Shown here piece by piece: positions 1 through 6,243 of a DNA stretch of 10,152 nucleotides. The notes beneath the pieces were generated by a model, which saw only the letters and a list, made by a program, of their open reading frames with translations, did not search any database and was not told where the DNA came from. The position numbers and the translations under genes were made by a program. Positions within the stretch are counted from its first letter, which is position 1; the number at the start of each line of letters is the position of its first letter. Source of the stretch: CAZFER01 sp964517495. Lineage in GTDB: Bacteria > Hinthialibacterota > Hinthialibacteria > Hinthialibacterales > Hinthialibacteraceae. Location of the stretch: positions 1-10,152 of the forward strand of contig CAZFER010000120.1 of assembly GCA_964517495.1 (NCBI GenBank), given 5' to 3'.

Positions 1-66
1 CCTCGATTCGAGAGGATCGAGGACCATTTAGCGAAGAACAAACAAGGCCTATTAATTTTATCTTCG

Positions 67-84
67 TCAGCGCGAAAGCGCTGA
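67..84. repeat. hairpin with GAAA tetraloop
   Basis: A perfect 7-bp inverted repeat (tcagcgc / gcgctga) encloses the loop gaaa. A second 5-bp arm pair (58-62 with 85-89) extends the stem across a four-base one-sided bulge. GNRA-type loops make stable RNA hairpins. No gene can be tied to it, and its role is unknown. Confidence 0.6.
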
Positions 85-171
85 GATAACCAAGAATAGG
101 ATAAATCGACGGCACCCCCCGAATTAAAAACCGGGGCGCCCCGAAAAAAATGCAATCAGCGAAAATGGTAG

Positions 172-196
172 GATGGGTCACGCTTTTCGACCCATC
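172..196. repeat. intergenic palindrome, gatgggtc type
   Basis: Arms gatgggtc (172-179) and gacccatc (189-196) form a perfect 8-bp stem around a 9-base loop. The form resembles dispersed intergenic palindromes found in many bacterial genomes. Whether it is repeated elsewhere in this genome cannot be seen from this window. Confidence 0.6.
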
Positions 197-227
197 AATG
201 CAATCTTTGAATCAACGTAAATCGTTA

Positions 228-249
228 GGGCAGACCTGCGTGTCTGCCC
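228..249. repeat. intergenic palindrome, gggcagac type
   Basis: Arms gggcagac (228-235) and gtctgccc (242-249) form a perfect 8-bp stem with the 6-base loop ctgcgt. It lies 32 bases after the previous palindrome and has an unrelated arm sequence. It may be another dispersed element; no T-run follows it on either strand. Confidence 0.6.
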
Positions 250-325
250 GGTGAGTGACACAATCTAAATTAGAACAATCATCCTTAAGAAACATGGCAT
301 AGGTGTGTCTATTCAGTGGATATTC

Positions 326-1285
326 TTACCCAGGGAATAAACGATCAAGTTCATTCAACAAATCATCGGTCATGGAAATGGATAATGCCCCCAGATTCTC
401 CTGTAATTGCTCCAGGCGCGTAGCGCCGGTTATCACACTGGACACCCCCTTTTGCGCCATAGCCCATGCAAGGGCCAATTGCGCCCGGGTGCAACCAACT
501 GAGTCAGCCAAACGTTTCATCTCACGAACTCGTTTGATATTTTCTTCCGTATTCGTACGTCCCCTTAACCATTCGATTCGCTCCAAACGTGAATCACTTG
601 GAATGCCATCATCGTATTTTCCTGTTAGTGTCCCAAATGCCAATGGACTGAAGGTCACGGCCCCCATCCCTAGCGATTCTAGTGCGGGCTGAACATCCGA
701 CTCAAATCGTTTTCGCGCCAGTAAACTATATCGGGGCTGATCAACTTGCGGGGCATAAGCATTTTTCAGTTCACAAATTTTATGCGCTTCTCTTAATTGA
801 TCCCCACTCCATTCACTGGTTCCCCAGTAAAGCACTTTACCTTGACGAACCAAATCATCCATCGCCGGAATGGTCTCCTCCAAGGGAGTTTCTTCATCGA
901 AACGATGACAAAAATATAGGTCCAAATAATCAGTTCGTATGCGTTTTAAGCTCTTTTCCACGGATTCCATGATATGTTTTCTCGATAATCCACGATCATT
1001 CACATCGTCGCTCATCGGAAAATAAATTTTGCTGGATATCAACAATTCATGGCGTGGTAAACCTTGCAAAATCTTACCCATAGCCCGTTCTGTTTCACCT
1101 TTGTTGTAAACATCGGCTATATCAAAAAAATTCACTCCCGCATCAAAAGCTGTGTGCAATATCGAACGGATCAAGGCTTCATCCTTGACACTTTCTCCAT
1201 AGGTTGTCCATCCTCCTAAACTAAGCCGGCTTACTTTCGTGCCACATCGTCCCAAAGAACGGTAAGCCATCTGTGCATTCTTCAT
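326..1285 (-). CDS. aldo/keto reductase, Kv-beta-like (AKR6-like)
   Basis: Probable NADPH-dependent oxidoreductase of the aldo/keto reductase superfamily, cytosolic, 319 residues, the full length for the family. The N-terminus YRSLGRCGTKVSRLSLGG is the first strand of the TIM barrel. The catalytic tetrad is visible as D55, Y60 (DIADVYNKGE), K86 (SSKIY) and H127 (FCHRFDEETP). Several stretches match the voltage-gated potassium channel beta-subunit group from memory: RGLSRKHI (98-105), YWGTSEWS (153-160), SPLAFGTLTGKYDDGIP (213-229) and GVSSVITGA (280-288). The start is supported by AGGAGG five bases upstream. The gene follows the lipoprotein hydrolase by 28 bases on the same strand, so the two are probably co-transcribed. 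The substrate is unknown; likely aldehydes or ketones. Confidence 0.93.
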   Translation of the reverse strand: MKNAQMAYRSLGRCGTKVSRLSLGGWTTYGESVKDEALIRSILHTAFDAGVNFFDIADVYNKGETERAMGKILQGLPRHELLISSKIYFPMSDDVNDRGLSRKHIMESVEKSLKRIRTDYLDLYFCHRFDEETPLEETIPAMDDLVRQGKVLYWGTSEWSGDQLREAHKICELKNAYAPQVDQPRYSLLARKRFESDVQPALESLGMGAVTFSPLAFGTLTGKYDDGIPSDSRLERIEWLRGRTNTEENIKRVREMKRLADSVGCTRAQLALAWAMAQKGVSSVITGATRLEQLQENLGALSISMTDDLLNELDRLFPG

Positions 1286-1313
1286 ACAAACCTCCTGGAT
1301 TCAACAAGAATAA

Positions 1314-2300
1314 TTATCGCTTTAAGTGTTCATCAAAAAACTGATGCACCAATGTATCAAGATAAGGATTATAAACCATTCCTGTATATAAAGCGGTGGA
1401 ATAATGCCCGGCGGGAATATATACCGTGCGAGGATAACCAAGCGCTTCTCTTAGCAATTCTCCATTCCTGCGTGGCACCGTATGATCCATCCTCGCCAAA
1501 ATCAATAAGGTTCGTCTTGCATCAATATACGGAGCAAATTTCAGCGGTTCTGCTTTGATCAATTTACGCATATCCCTCTCGAATGATTTCAGGTCAATCC
1601 CTTCTTTCTCGATCAATCGCTGCCGAAATGCTTCCAACTCCTCTAAATTGCTCTGCATAAAAAGAGAGGCCAAATCACCTCCCGCCAAGGCAAAAATGTT
1701 CACTTTAAGCCGTGGCTCAACTCCCGCAAGAATGACATTCTTTATACCTCCATAACTAACTCCAAAACTCCCCAAGCGGCTCGAATCCACTTCCTCCCGC
1801 TGGCATAACCAATCCAATGCCATCCGGTCCCGGATCACAGCCATTCTTAACAAGGAGTCAATAACTTTAGGATATTCAATCCCTTCAAAAAAGTTAGGAG
1901 GACGATGAACTACCATGCAATGATAACCGCGCTTGGATAAATAAACGGCAAAGTGTTTGGCAATTTTGTTGCTTCCTCCCATGATGGGAGATATCAACAA
2001 ACCGGGCTGATACCCACCAGACTTACAAGGATAATAATCCAAAACCAAGGGGGGATGCTGTTTTTCTTCCCGCCCCGGCCACGTTATTTCAACCCGCTTC
2101 CTTCCTCCATCATACGTATCGTTGGAAAGTTCCTCCCACTGGTGAGAATACTGAAACAAAGCCATATCCTCAACTTTGCGTTCCTGAGCCCCCCGATATG
2201 ATTCATCCATACCAACAGTCGCACAACCTGCAAGCAAAACGGGAACACACCTGATAACAAGATTCAACCATCGAAAAAACACTGCAACAGATTTATACAT
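1314..2300 (-). CDS. lipoprotein alpha/beta hydrolase
   Basis: Predicted secreted alpha/beta-hydrolase of 328 residues. A hydrophobic N-terminal segment ends in a lipobox, LLAGC, with C26 as the likely lipidated residue, so the mature protein should be membrane-anchored outside the cytoplasm. The nucleophile elbow G-V-S-Y-G places the catalytic serine at S182. The probable acid is D272 (ARMDHTVP) and the probable histidine is H299 (PAGHYST), in the order expected for the fold. The region SPIMGGSNKIAKHFA (104-118) looks like the oxyanion and substrate loop of an esterase or dienelactone-hydrolase-like protein. A weak ribosome site (aggtg) lies upstream of the ATG. It is the first gene of a minus-strand pair with the aldo/keto reductase. 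The substrate cannot be told from sequence. Confidence 0.87.
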   Translation of the reverse strand: MYKSVAVFFRWLNLVIRCVPVLLAGCATVGMDESYRGAQERKVEDMALFQYSHQWEELSNDTYDGGRKRVEITWPGREEKQHPPLVLDYYPCKSGGYQPGLLISPIMGGSNKIAKHFAVYLSKRGYHCMVVHRPPNFFEGIEYPKVIDSLLRMAVIRDRMALDWLCQREEVDSSRLGSFGVSYGGIKNVILAGVEPRLKVNIFALAGGDLASLFMQSNLEELEAFRQRLIEKEGIDLKSFERDMRKLIKAEPLKFAPYIDARRTLLILARMDHTVPRRNGELLREALGYPRTVYIPAGHYSTALYTGMVYNPYLDTLVHQFFDEHLKR

Positions 2301-2372
2301 TTAGACACCTGTACCATCTCAAGATCATCCAATTCATCCTCGCCACCTGATTGTAAAATGGATACAATATCA

Positions 2373-2411
2373 AATATCCACATAACCGTCAGATATCCTG
2401 CTGTGGATATT
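2373..2411. repeat. 10-bp inverted repeat upstream of secE
   Basis: Arms aatatccaca (2373-2382) and tgtggatatt (2402-2411) are perfectly complementary and 19 bases apart. Each arm contains atatccaca, which differs from the DnaA box TTATCCACA only at its first base. The right arm touches the -35 hexamer of the promoter candidate at 2410-2437. It could be an operator or a pair of weak DnaA sites; this is inference. Confidence 0.5.
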
Positions 2412-2437
2412 CACTTTTTCTAACAAAAGAATATAAT
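2410..2437 (+). promoter_or_regulatory. candidate sigma70-type promoter for secE-nusG-rplKA
   Basis: A perfect -10 hexamer tataat (2432-2437) lies 16 bases downstream of ttcact (2410-2415), a 4-of-6 match to the -35 consensus. Transcription would start near 2444, about 250 bases before secE. Confidence 0.45.
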
Positions 2438-2499
2438 CTTGATTGTTGAAATTTCATTAAGTTTACCCGTTGAAATCCATATATTATTGTTTGGACATG

Positions 2500-2528
2500 T
2501 TGACAAAAACATCCAAGGGTAATAAATT
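2500..2528 (+). promoter_or_regulatory. second candidate promoter for secE operon
   Basis: A perfect -35 hexamer ttgaca (2500-2505) is followed at exactly 17 bases by taaatt (2523-2528), a 4-of-6 match to the -10 consensus. Transcription would start near 2535, directly before the hairpin at 2536-2562. Confidence 0.4.
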
Positions 2529-2535
2529 AATAAAA

Positions 2536-2562
2536 TTGCCCCTATGAAGGGGTGATTTTTTT
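2536..2562 (+). terminator. short hairpin plus T-run in secE leader (possible attenuator)
   Basis: Arms cccc (2539-2542) and gggg (2549-2552) can be extended by wobble pairs to 2536-2555, and seven T follow at 2556-2562. This has the form of a weak intrinsic terminator. There is no upstream plus-strand gene to terminate, so it would act on transcripts from the first promoter candidate. The short stem keeps this uncertain. Confidence 0.3.
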
Positions 2563-2633
2563 GTTTATTCGGCTTTTTACCAATTTTGGTTTTGTAACCA
2601 CATAAAAGCGTAACGAATAGTACGGATCAAACG

Positions 2634-2658
2634 TAAGTCTTCTTGAAGAAAAGACTTA
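2634..2658 (+). promoter_or_regulatory. leader hairpin before secE
   Basis: An 8-bp perfect stem (taagtctt at 2634-2641 with aagactta at 2651-2658) has a 9-base loop and ends 36 bases before the secE start. It would lie in the 5' untranslated RNA of the operon. It leaves the ribosome site at 2681-2686 free, so its role is not evident. Confidence 0.35.
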
Positions 2659-2694
2659 TATACAAATCTAAAACAAAAAAGAGAGGCCATCATC

Positions 2695-2946
2695 ATGGGT
2701 GAGAGCCTTTTAAAACGTATAATTGAGGCTTTAAAAGGCACCAAATTTGTTCAAACCAAAACCGGTGGTTTTATCTACGGTGTGCTAACTGAACTGGATA
2801 CGGTAACCTGGCCCACCAAAGATGAAGTGTATAACTCCACCATGGTGGTTTTGGTGACCGTTATTTTATTCGCAATTTACAGCGGTATTTGGGACATTAT
2901 CATGGGTTTCATCAGGGAAGATTTCTTGTTCAAATACTTTTATTGA
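2695..2946 (+). CDS. secE: preprotein translocase subunit SecE
   Basis: Small inner-membrane subunit that clamps SecY in the general protein-export channel. It has 83 residues, in the range of short single-span bacterial SecE. The amphipathic, cytosolic N-terminal half carries the family signature TWPTKDEV (38-45), and one transmembrane segment follows at about residues 48-72. GAGAGG at 2681-2686 is placed eight bases before the ATG. The gene opens the conserved block with nusG 33 bases downstream, which supports the call strongly despite low sequence conservation in the family. Confidence 0.95.
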   Translation: MGESLLKRIIEALKGTKFVQTKTGGFIYGVLTELDTVTWPTKDEVYNSTMVVLVTVILFAIYSGIWDIIMGFIREDFLFKYFY

Positions 2947-2979
2947 TTCTAAACGATTGATTATTCTAAGGTTTTAACG

Positions 2980-3516
2980 ATGGATAAAAAATGGTATGTC
3001 GTCCATACCTATGCTGGATCGGAAAACAAAGTCAAGGAGAACATCGAATCCGCGGCACGTGCCGATGGACTCGATGAACGTATATCCCAAATCCTTATCC
3101 CAACAGAAGAAGTTGTGGAGATAAGGGATGGAAAACGTTCAATCTCCAAACAAAAGATTTTCCCAAGCTATATCATTGTCGAAATGGAATATGACGATGA
3201 CACCTGGGCGCTTATTAAAAATACGCCAGGCGTCACTGGTTTTGTCGGTACAGGCCGTAACCCGATTCCACTCTCTCCGGATGAAGTGGAAAATATTCAA
3301 GCCCATATGACCGCCACAGAAGATCGGCCCCGGCCTAAAATTGTCTTTGAAATTGGTGAAACCGTTAAAGTGATTGAAGGTCCATTTTACAATTTTACCG
3401 GTTATGTGGCTGAAATTAACGAAGAACGCGGTCGTTTAAAAGTGATGGTGGATATTCTTGGCCGTTCCACACCGGTCGAGCTGGACTTTTTACAGGTGGA
3501 AAAAGTAACCGATTAG
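2980..3516 (+). CDS. nusG: transcription termination/antitermination protein NusG
   Basis: Transcription elongation factor that binds RNA polymerase and couples it to Rho or to the ribosome. It has 178 residues, the usual length. The NGN domain opens with KKWYVVHTYAGSENKV (3-18) and includes FPSYIIVEM (61-69) and NTPGVTGFVG (81-90). The KOW domain spans about residues 124-175, with the core GPFYNFTGYVAEI (134-146). No extra domain insertion is present. A modest ribosome site (aagg, 2968-2971) lies eight bases before the ATG. It sits between secE and rplK as in most bacteria. Confidence 0.98.
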   Translation: MDKKWYVVHTYAGSENKVKENIESAARADGLDERISQILIPTEEVVEIRDGKRSISKQKIFPSYIIVEMEYDDDTWALIKNTPGVTGFVGTGRNPIPLSPDEVENIQAHMTATEDRPRPKIVFEIGETVKVIEGPFYNFTGYVAEINEERGRLKVMVDILGRSTPVELDFLQVEKVTD

Positions 3517-3569
3517 TTATAACGATACGAAAATCATTTTCTTTTTAAATTGCCAAGGAGTGAAAAGCA

Positions 3570-3998
3570 ATGCCTGCAAAAAAAATACTCGCTCAAGTCA
3601 AATTGCAGTGTCCCGCTGGCCAGGCAAATCCGGCACCGCCGGTTGGGCCAGCTCTCGGCCAGCATGGTATAAATATTATGGATTTTTGCAAACAATTCAA
3701 CGAACGTACCAAAGACCAGATGGGGATGATTATCCCTGTCATCATTTCGGTTTATCAGGATCGTTCGTTTTCATTCATTACAAAAACACCTCCCGCCCCG
3801 GTCTTGATCAAAAAAGCCGCCAAACTGGCGAAAGGATCAGGAGTTCCAAACCGGGAAAAAGTGGGAAAAATCAAACGGTCCGACTGCGAAGAGATCGCCA
3901 AACTGAAAATGCCTGACCTTAATGCATTCGATCTCGATCACGCCGTTAAAATGATAGCCGGAACCGCGAGATCAATGGGAGTAGAGGTGGTGGACTAA
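3570..3998 (+). CDS. rplK: 50S ribosomal protein L11
   Basis: Component of the GTPase-associated centre of the large subunit, where it binds 23S rRNA next to the L10-L7/L12 stalk. It has 142 residues, the standard length. The N-terminal domain shows CPAGQANPAPPVGPALGQHG, with the conserved prolines next to the GTPase-centre contact site, and the C-terminal domain carries the rRNA-binding surface with PDLNAFDLDHAVKMIAGTARSMG. A clear AAGGAG at 3555-3560 sets the start. The stop codon overlaps the rplA start by one base (TAATG), so translation of L11 and L1 is probably coupled. Confidence 0.98.
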   Translation: MPAKKILAQVKLQCPAGQANPAPPVGPALGQHGINIMDFCKQFNERTKDQMGMIIPVIISVYQDRSFSFITKTPPAPVLIKKAAKLAKGSGVPNREKVGKIKRSDCEEIAKLKMPDLNAFDLDHAVKMIAGTARSMGVEVVD

Positions 3999-4705
3999 TG
4001 TCAAAAGGAAAACGTTATAACAAAGCATTCGAAAGCATCGATCGCCAAAAACTCTATACTATTCGTGAAGCGATTGAAACTATTAAAAAGAACGCTACCG
4101 CCAAGTTCGATGAAACCATCGAATTGACCGCGAATTTGGGGATCGATCCCAAAAAAGCCGACCAACAGGTGCGAGGCACCGTTTCCCTGCCCCACGGCAC
4201 GGGAAAAAGCGTTCGTGTCGTCGTCTTTGCTGAAGGCGATCTGGCTGAACAAGCCAAAGAAGCCGGGGCAGACCGGGTGGGAAGCGAAGATTTAGCTACC
4301 GATATCACCAAAGGTTTTCTCGATTTCGATATAGCAATCGCTGCACCCGATATGATGCGTCATGTTGGGAAATTAGGTAAAATTCTTGGTCCTCGTGGTT
4401 TGATGCCTAACCCGAAAACCGGAACCGTTACCAATGAAATTGCCAAAACAGTTCAGGAATTTAAAGCCGGTAAAATTGAATATCGCGCCGATAAAGCAGG
4501 CGGCATTCATGTACCTGTCGGAAAAGCGTCTTTTTCTGAAAATGATTTGGTGGATAACATCCGCACGATCATCCAAACGTTGATTCGGGCCAAACCCACA
4601 GCCGCCAAAGGGACCTATATGAAGAGTGTCTATCTTTCCTCAACCATGGGGCCTGGAATCAGAATCGATACAGCGGACTTGCGCGAGGTTTCACGCGCCG
4701 CATAA
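3998..4705 (+). CDS. rplA: 50S ribosomal protein L1
   Basis: Large-subunit protein of the mobile L1 stalk that helps release deacylated tRNA from the E site. It often also represses its own operon by binding mRNA. It has 235 residues, the usual length. The conserved GPRGLMPNPKTGTVT (131-145) is the family signature, and the C-terminal part has MKSVYLSSTMGPG. The start overlaps the rplK stop by one base. No L1-binding mRNA element like the rRNA site was recognised in the short nusG-rplK gap. After the stop, 242 bases with the L10 leader separate it from the next coding region. Confidence 0.98.
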   Translation: MSKGKRYNKAFESIDRQKLYTIREAIETIKKNATAKFDETIELTANLGIDPKKADQQVRGTVSLPHGTGKSVRVVVFAEGDLAEQAKEAGADRVGSEDLATDITKGFLDFDIAIAAPDMMRHVGKLGKILGPRGLMPNPKTGTVTNEIAKTVQEFKAGKIEYRADKAGGIHVPVGKASFSENDLVDNIRTIIQTLIRAKPTAAKGTYMKSVYLSSTMGPGIRIDTADLREVSRAA

Positions 4706-4760
4706 TGACAAGTACATACTTTCTATTTGAAGGAGAGTAATTTAGAGGAACATACTGGAG

Positions 4761-4902
4761 CAACTTCAATCAAAGACAGCAGGTTCCGAAAAGGGTAAAA
4801 TTCACCTGCCGAGATTGAGAACCTAAAATTGACTAAGCACGGTGTCCTTTAGCACCTTATTGTCTATTCAAAGGCTCAATCTCTTCGGATTGAGCCTTTT
4901 TT
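4761..4902 (+). promoter_or_regulatory. L10 leader RNA (ribosomal protein L10 autoregulatory attenuator)
   Basis: The RNA element matches the L10 leader pattern: agacagcaggt (4774-4784) and acctgccgag (4804-4813), with a gcaggt/acctgc stem and flanking unpaired bases typical of the kink-turn bound by the L10-L7/L12 complex. A basal stem pairs 4765-4771 with 4813-4819. The same gattgag bases can instead pair, as gagattgag (4811-4819), with ctcaatctc (4875-4883) in the 5' arm of the terminator, a perfect 9-bp antiterminator. Protein binding should hold the basal stem, free the terminator arm and stop transcription; this follows the model known from Bacillus. A further small hairpin lies at 4841-4856. 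The leader stands before the phosphatase gene, not directly before rplJ. Confidence 0.88.
4871..4902 (+). terminator. intrinsic terminator of the L10 leader
   Basis: Arms at 4871-4881 and 4888-4898 form an 11-bp stem (core ggctcaatc/gattgagcc) with the loop tcttcg. The T-run reaches 4902, partly overlapping the arm. It lies 46 bases before the phosphatase start at 4948 and would shut off phosphatase, rplJ and rplL when formed. Confidence 0.9.
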
Positions 4903-4947
4903 AATGCATGCGAATGAGTGACAACACTTATTGAATTGAAAGCAATT

Positions 4948-5610
4948 ATGAAAACAGTCTTTTTTGTACGACATGGAGAAACGGAATACAACCAGGAGAA
5001 ACGGCTGCAGGGCTGGTGCGATTCCCCTCTATCCGACCGGGGAAAACAACAAGTTCATCAGCTTGCAAAAACGATAGCCCAACTTGATATCCAACATGCC
5101 TTTGTCAGTCCGTTAGGCCGTGCTCAGCAAACCGTCGAAATCATTCAATCCTACCTTGATTTTACCAAAGAAAATCTTCCCGAATTGAGAGAAGTCTCAT
5201 TTGGGGATTTTGAGGGAAACACGCTTCCGGAACTGGACATCAAGTTCCCAGGGATGTGGGAAGCCCGCATGGATGATAAATGGAGCTATCGCCCTCCCGG
5301 TGGCGAAGCCAATAAAGACGCTTTGCCACGCGCTCACGAAGTCATAAAACGTATCGAAGCGTTTAACTCAGATCGTGCACTGCTGATCGTGGCTCATTTT
5401 GCCATTAATCGAATCATCCTCTCCTTGCTCGCTGGCATTGAACCTGAAGAAACCGTTCGAATCAATGTACCTCATAGCATCATTTATCGTGCCCAACAGT
5501 TAAATGGAGAATGGCAAATTAGCCATATTGACACAACTCAACCGAATCCACAATTTCAGCCGGATTGGCTGTTACAACATATCCCTGAAAATTTACCCAC
5601 TGGAGGTTAA
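4948..5610 (+). CDS. histidine phosphatase family protein (phosphoglycerate mutase-like)
   Basis: Member of the histidine phosphatase superfamily that transfers phosphate through a catalytic histidine; cytosolic, 220 residues. The motif VRHGETEYN puts the phospho-accepting H9 in RHGE (8-11). SPLGRAQQTVEII (54-66) gives the second arginine, R58. REVSFGDFEG (81-90) and PPGGEA (116-121) are the usual acidic and loop motifs, and H150 in IVAHFAINR is the second histidine. The usual HG after that strand is HF here, a mild oddity. ATG at 4948 gives the standard family start; an in-frame GTG at 4918 would add ten residues without a good ribosome site. It lies between the L10 leader and rplJ, with only 18 bases to rplJ. 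The substrate is unknown; cobalamin-phosphatase, phosphoglycerate mutase or sugar-phosphatase roles are all possible. Confidence 0.92.
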   Translation: MKTVFFVRHGETEYNQEKRLQGWCDSPLSDRGKQQVHQLAKTIAQLDIQHAFVSPLGRAQQTVEIIQSYLDFTKENLPELREVSFGDFEGNTLPELDIKFPGMWEARMDDKWSYRPPGGEANKDALPRAHEVIKRIEAFNSDRALLIVAHFAINRIILSLLAGIEPEETVRINVPHSIIYRAQQLNGEWQISHIDTTQPNPQFQPDWLLQHIPENLPTGG

Positions 5611-5620
5611 GAAGGAGGTG
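5611..5620 (+). promoter_or_regulatory. strong ribosome binding site of rplJ
   Basis: gaaggaggtg starts directly after the phosphatase stop codon and contains the full aaggaggtg anti-16S match. It lies eight bases before ATG 5629 and 14 before the alternative ATG at 5635, so it favours 5629. Its strength contrasts with the weak site of the phosphatase and would let rplJ be translated much more than its upstream neighbour. Confidence 0.8.
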
Positions 5621-5628
5621 AATACCAT

Positions 5629-6159
5629 ATGCCCATGAAAAAAGCAGATAAACACGCCCTGGCGGATGAGTATGGAGAACTGGTTGATCAATCGCCTAGT
5701 TTACTTGTCTTCGATTATCGTGGACTGACCGTTGACGAAATTTCTGACCTGCGTAACAAGGTACGTGAAGCGGAAGCGACGATGCGAGTCGTCAAAAACC
5801 GGATGCTCAAACGGGCCATCGATGACAAGCCTTATCGCGACATGCAGGAAATTCTCATCGGTCCCAGCGCCGTGATCTTTTCGGGTGAAGATCCTGTCAA
5901 ACCCGCTAAAGCCCTGATGGATTTCGCTAAAGATCATGAGGACGTTAAGGTCAAAGGTGGAATGATAAGCGAATCCTTTATCGATATCAGCGGTGTTGAA
6001 CGGCTTTCAAAAACCCCGTCTTTGGAAGAAATCCACGCCATGATATTGGGTGGAATTAAAGCGCCAGCATCGAATATTCTCGGTGGAATTAAAGGCTTGC
6101 ACCAAAAACTGTTTGGATTGATTAATGCGTATAAAGATAAACTAGAGGAAACCGCGTAG
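5629..6159 (+). CDS. rplJ: 50S ribosomal protein L10
   Basis: Base of the ribosomal stalk: the N-terminal domain binds 23S rRNA and the C-terminal helix holds L7/L12 dimers. It also acts as the regulator that binds the L10 leader. It has 176 residues, normal length. Recognisable parts are the N-terminal FDYRGLTVDEISDLR (28-42), VVKNRMLKRA (54-63, the rRNA-binding KN-x-x-L-type region) and IGPSAVIFSGEDPVKPAK (77-94). The C-terminal helix, about 155-176, is the L7/L12 docking segment. The gene follows the phosphatase by 18 bases, and rplL follows after 84 bases. Confidence 0.98.
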   Translation: MPMKKADKHALADEYGELVDQSPSLLVFDYRGLTVDEISDLRNKVREAEATMRVVKNRMLKRAIDDKPYRDMQEILIGPSAVIFSGEDPVKPAKALMDFAKDHEDVKVKGGMISESFIDISGVERLSKTPSLEEIHAMILGGIKAPASNILGGIKGLHQKLFGLINAYKDKLEETA

Positions 6160-6243
6160 CCAAAAAATGGGAACCATATTCAGCCCATGATAAATTTGAA
6201 TAGAAAACTGAAAACAATTTGAACCTGTTAAGGAGATAAAAAA

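Larger units (their letters stand above)
1..325. other. non-coding region with several hairpins
   Basis: No credible gene is seen here. The stretch lies downstream of the minus-strand aldo/keto reductase gene and holds separate inverted repeats: 1-7 with 16-22; 67-73 with 78-84 around a GAAA loop, with an outer extension 58-62 with 85-89; 117-121 with 132-136; 172-179 with 189-196; and 228-235 with 242-249. None is followed on the minus strand by a clear T-run, so a terminator for the neighbouring gene is not evident. The hairpins differ from each other in sequence. Confidence 0.6.
2301..2694. other. divergent control region between hydrolase gene and secE
   Basis: No gene is seen in this 394-base gap. 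It holds a 10-bp dyad (2373-2411), two plus-strand promoter candidates (2410-2437 and 2500-2528), a short GC hairpin followed by seven T (2536-2562), and a leader hairpin (2634-2658). No tRNA-Trp and no rpmG are found here, although these often precede secE. Confidence 0.6.

Noticed and set aside
303..692. 129-codon open frame antisense to the aldo/keto reductase
   Set aside because: The opposite strand encodes a full-length reductase with all catalytic residues; this frame shows no family features.
4730..4735. aaggag ribosome-site-like sequence after rplA
   Set aside because: No start codon follows at a usable distance. It lies just before the L10 leader and is most likely chance, or a relic of an earlier gene start.
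4918..4947. GTG start adding ten residues to the histidine phosphatase
   Set aside because: It lacks a good ribosome site, and the family normally starts one or two residues before the first beta-strand, which fits ATG 4948.
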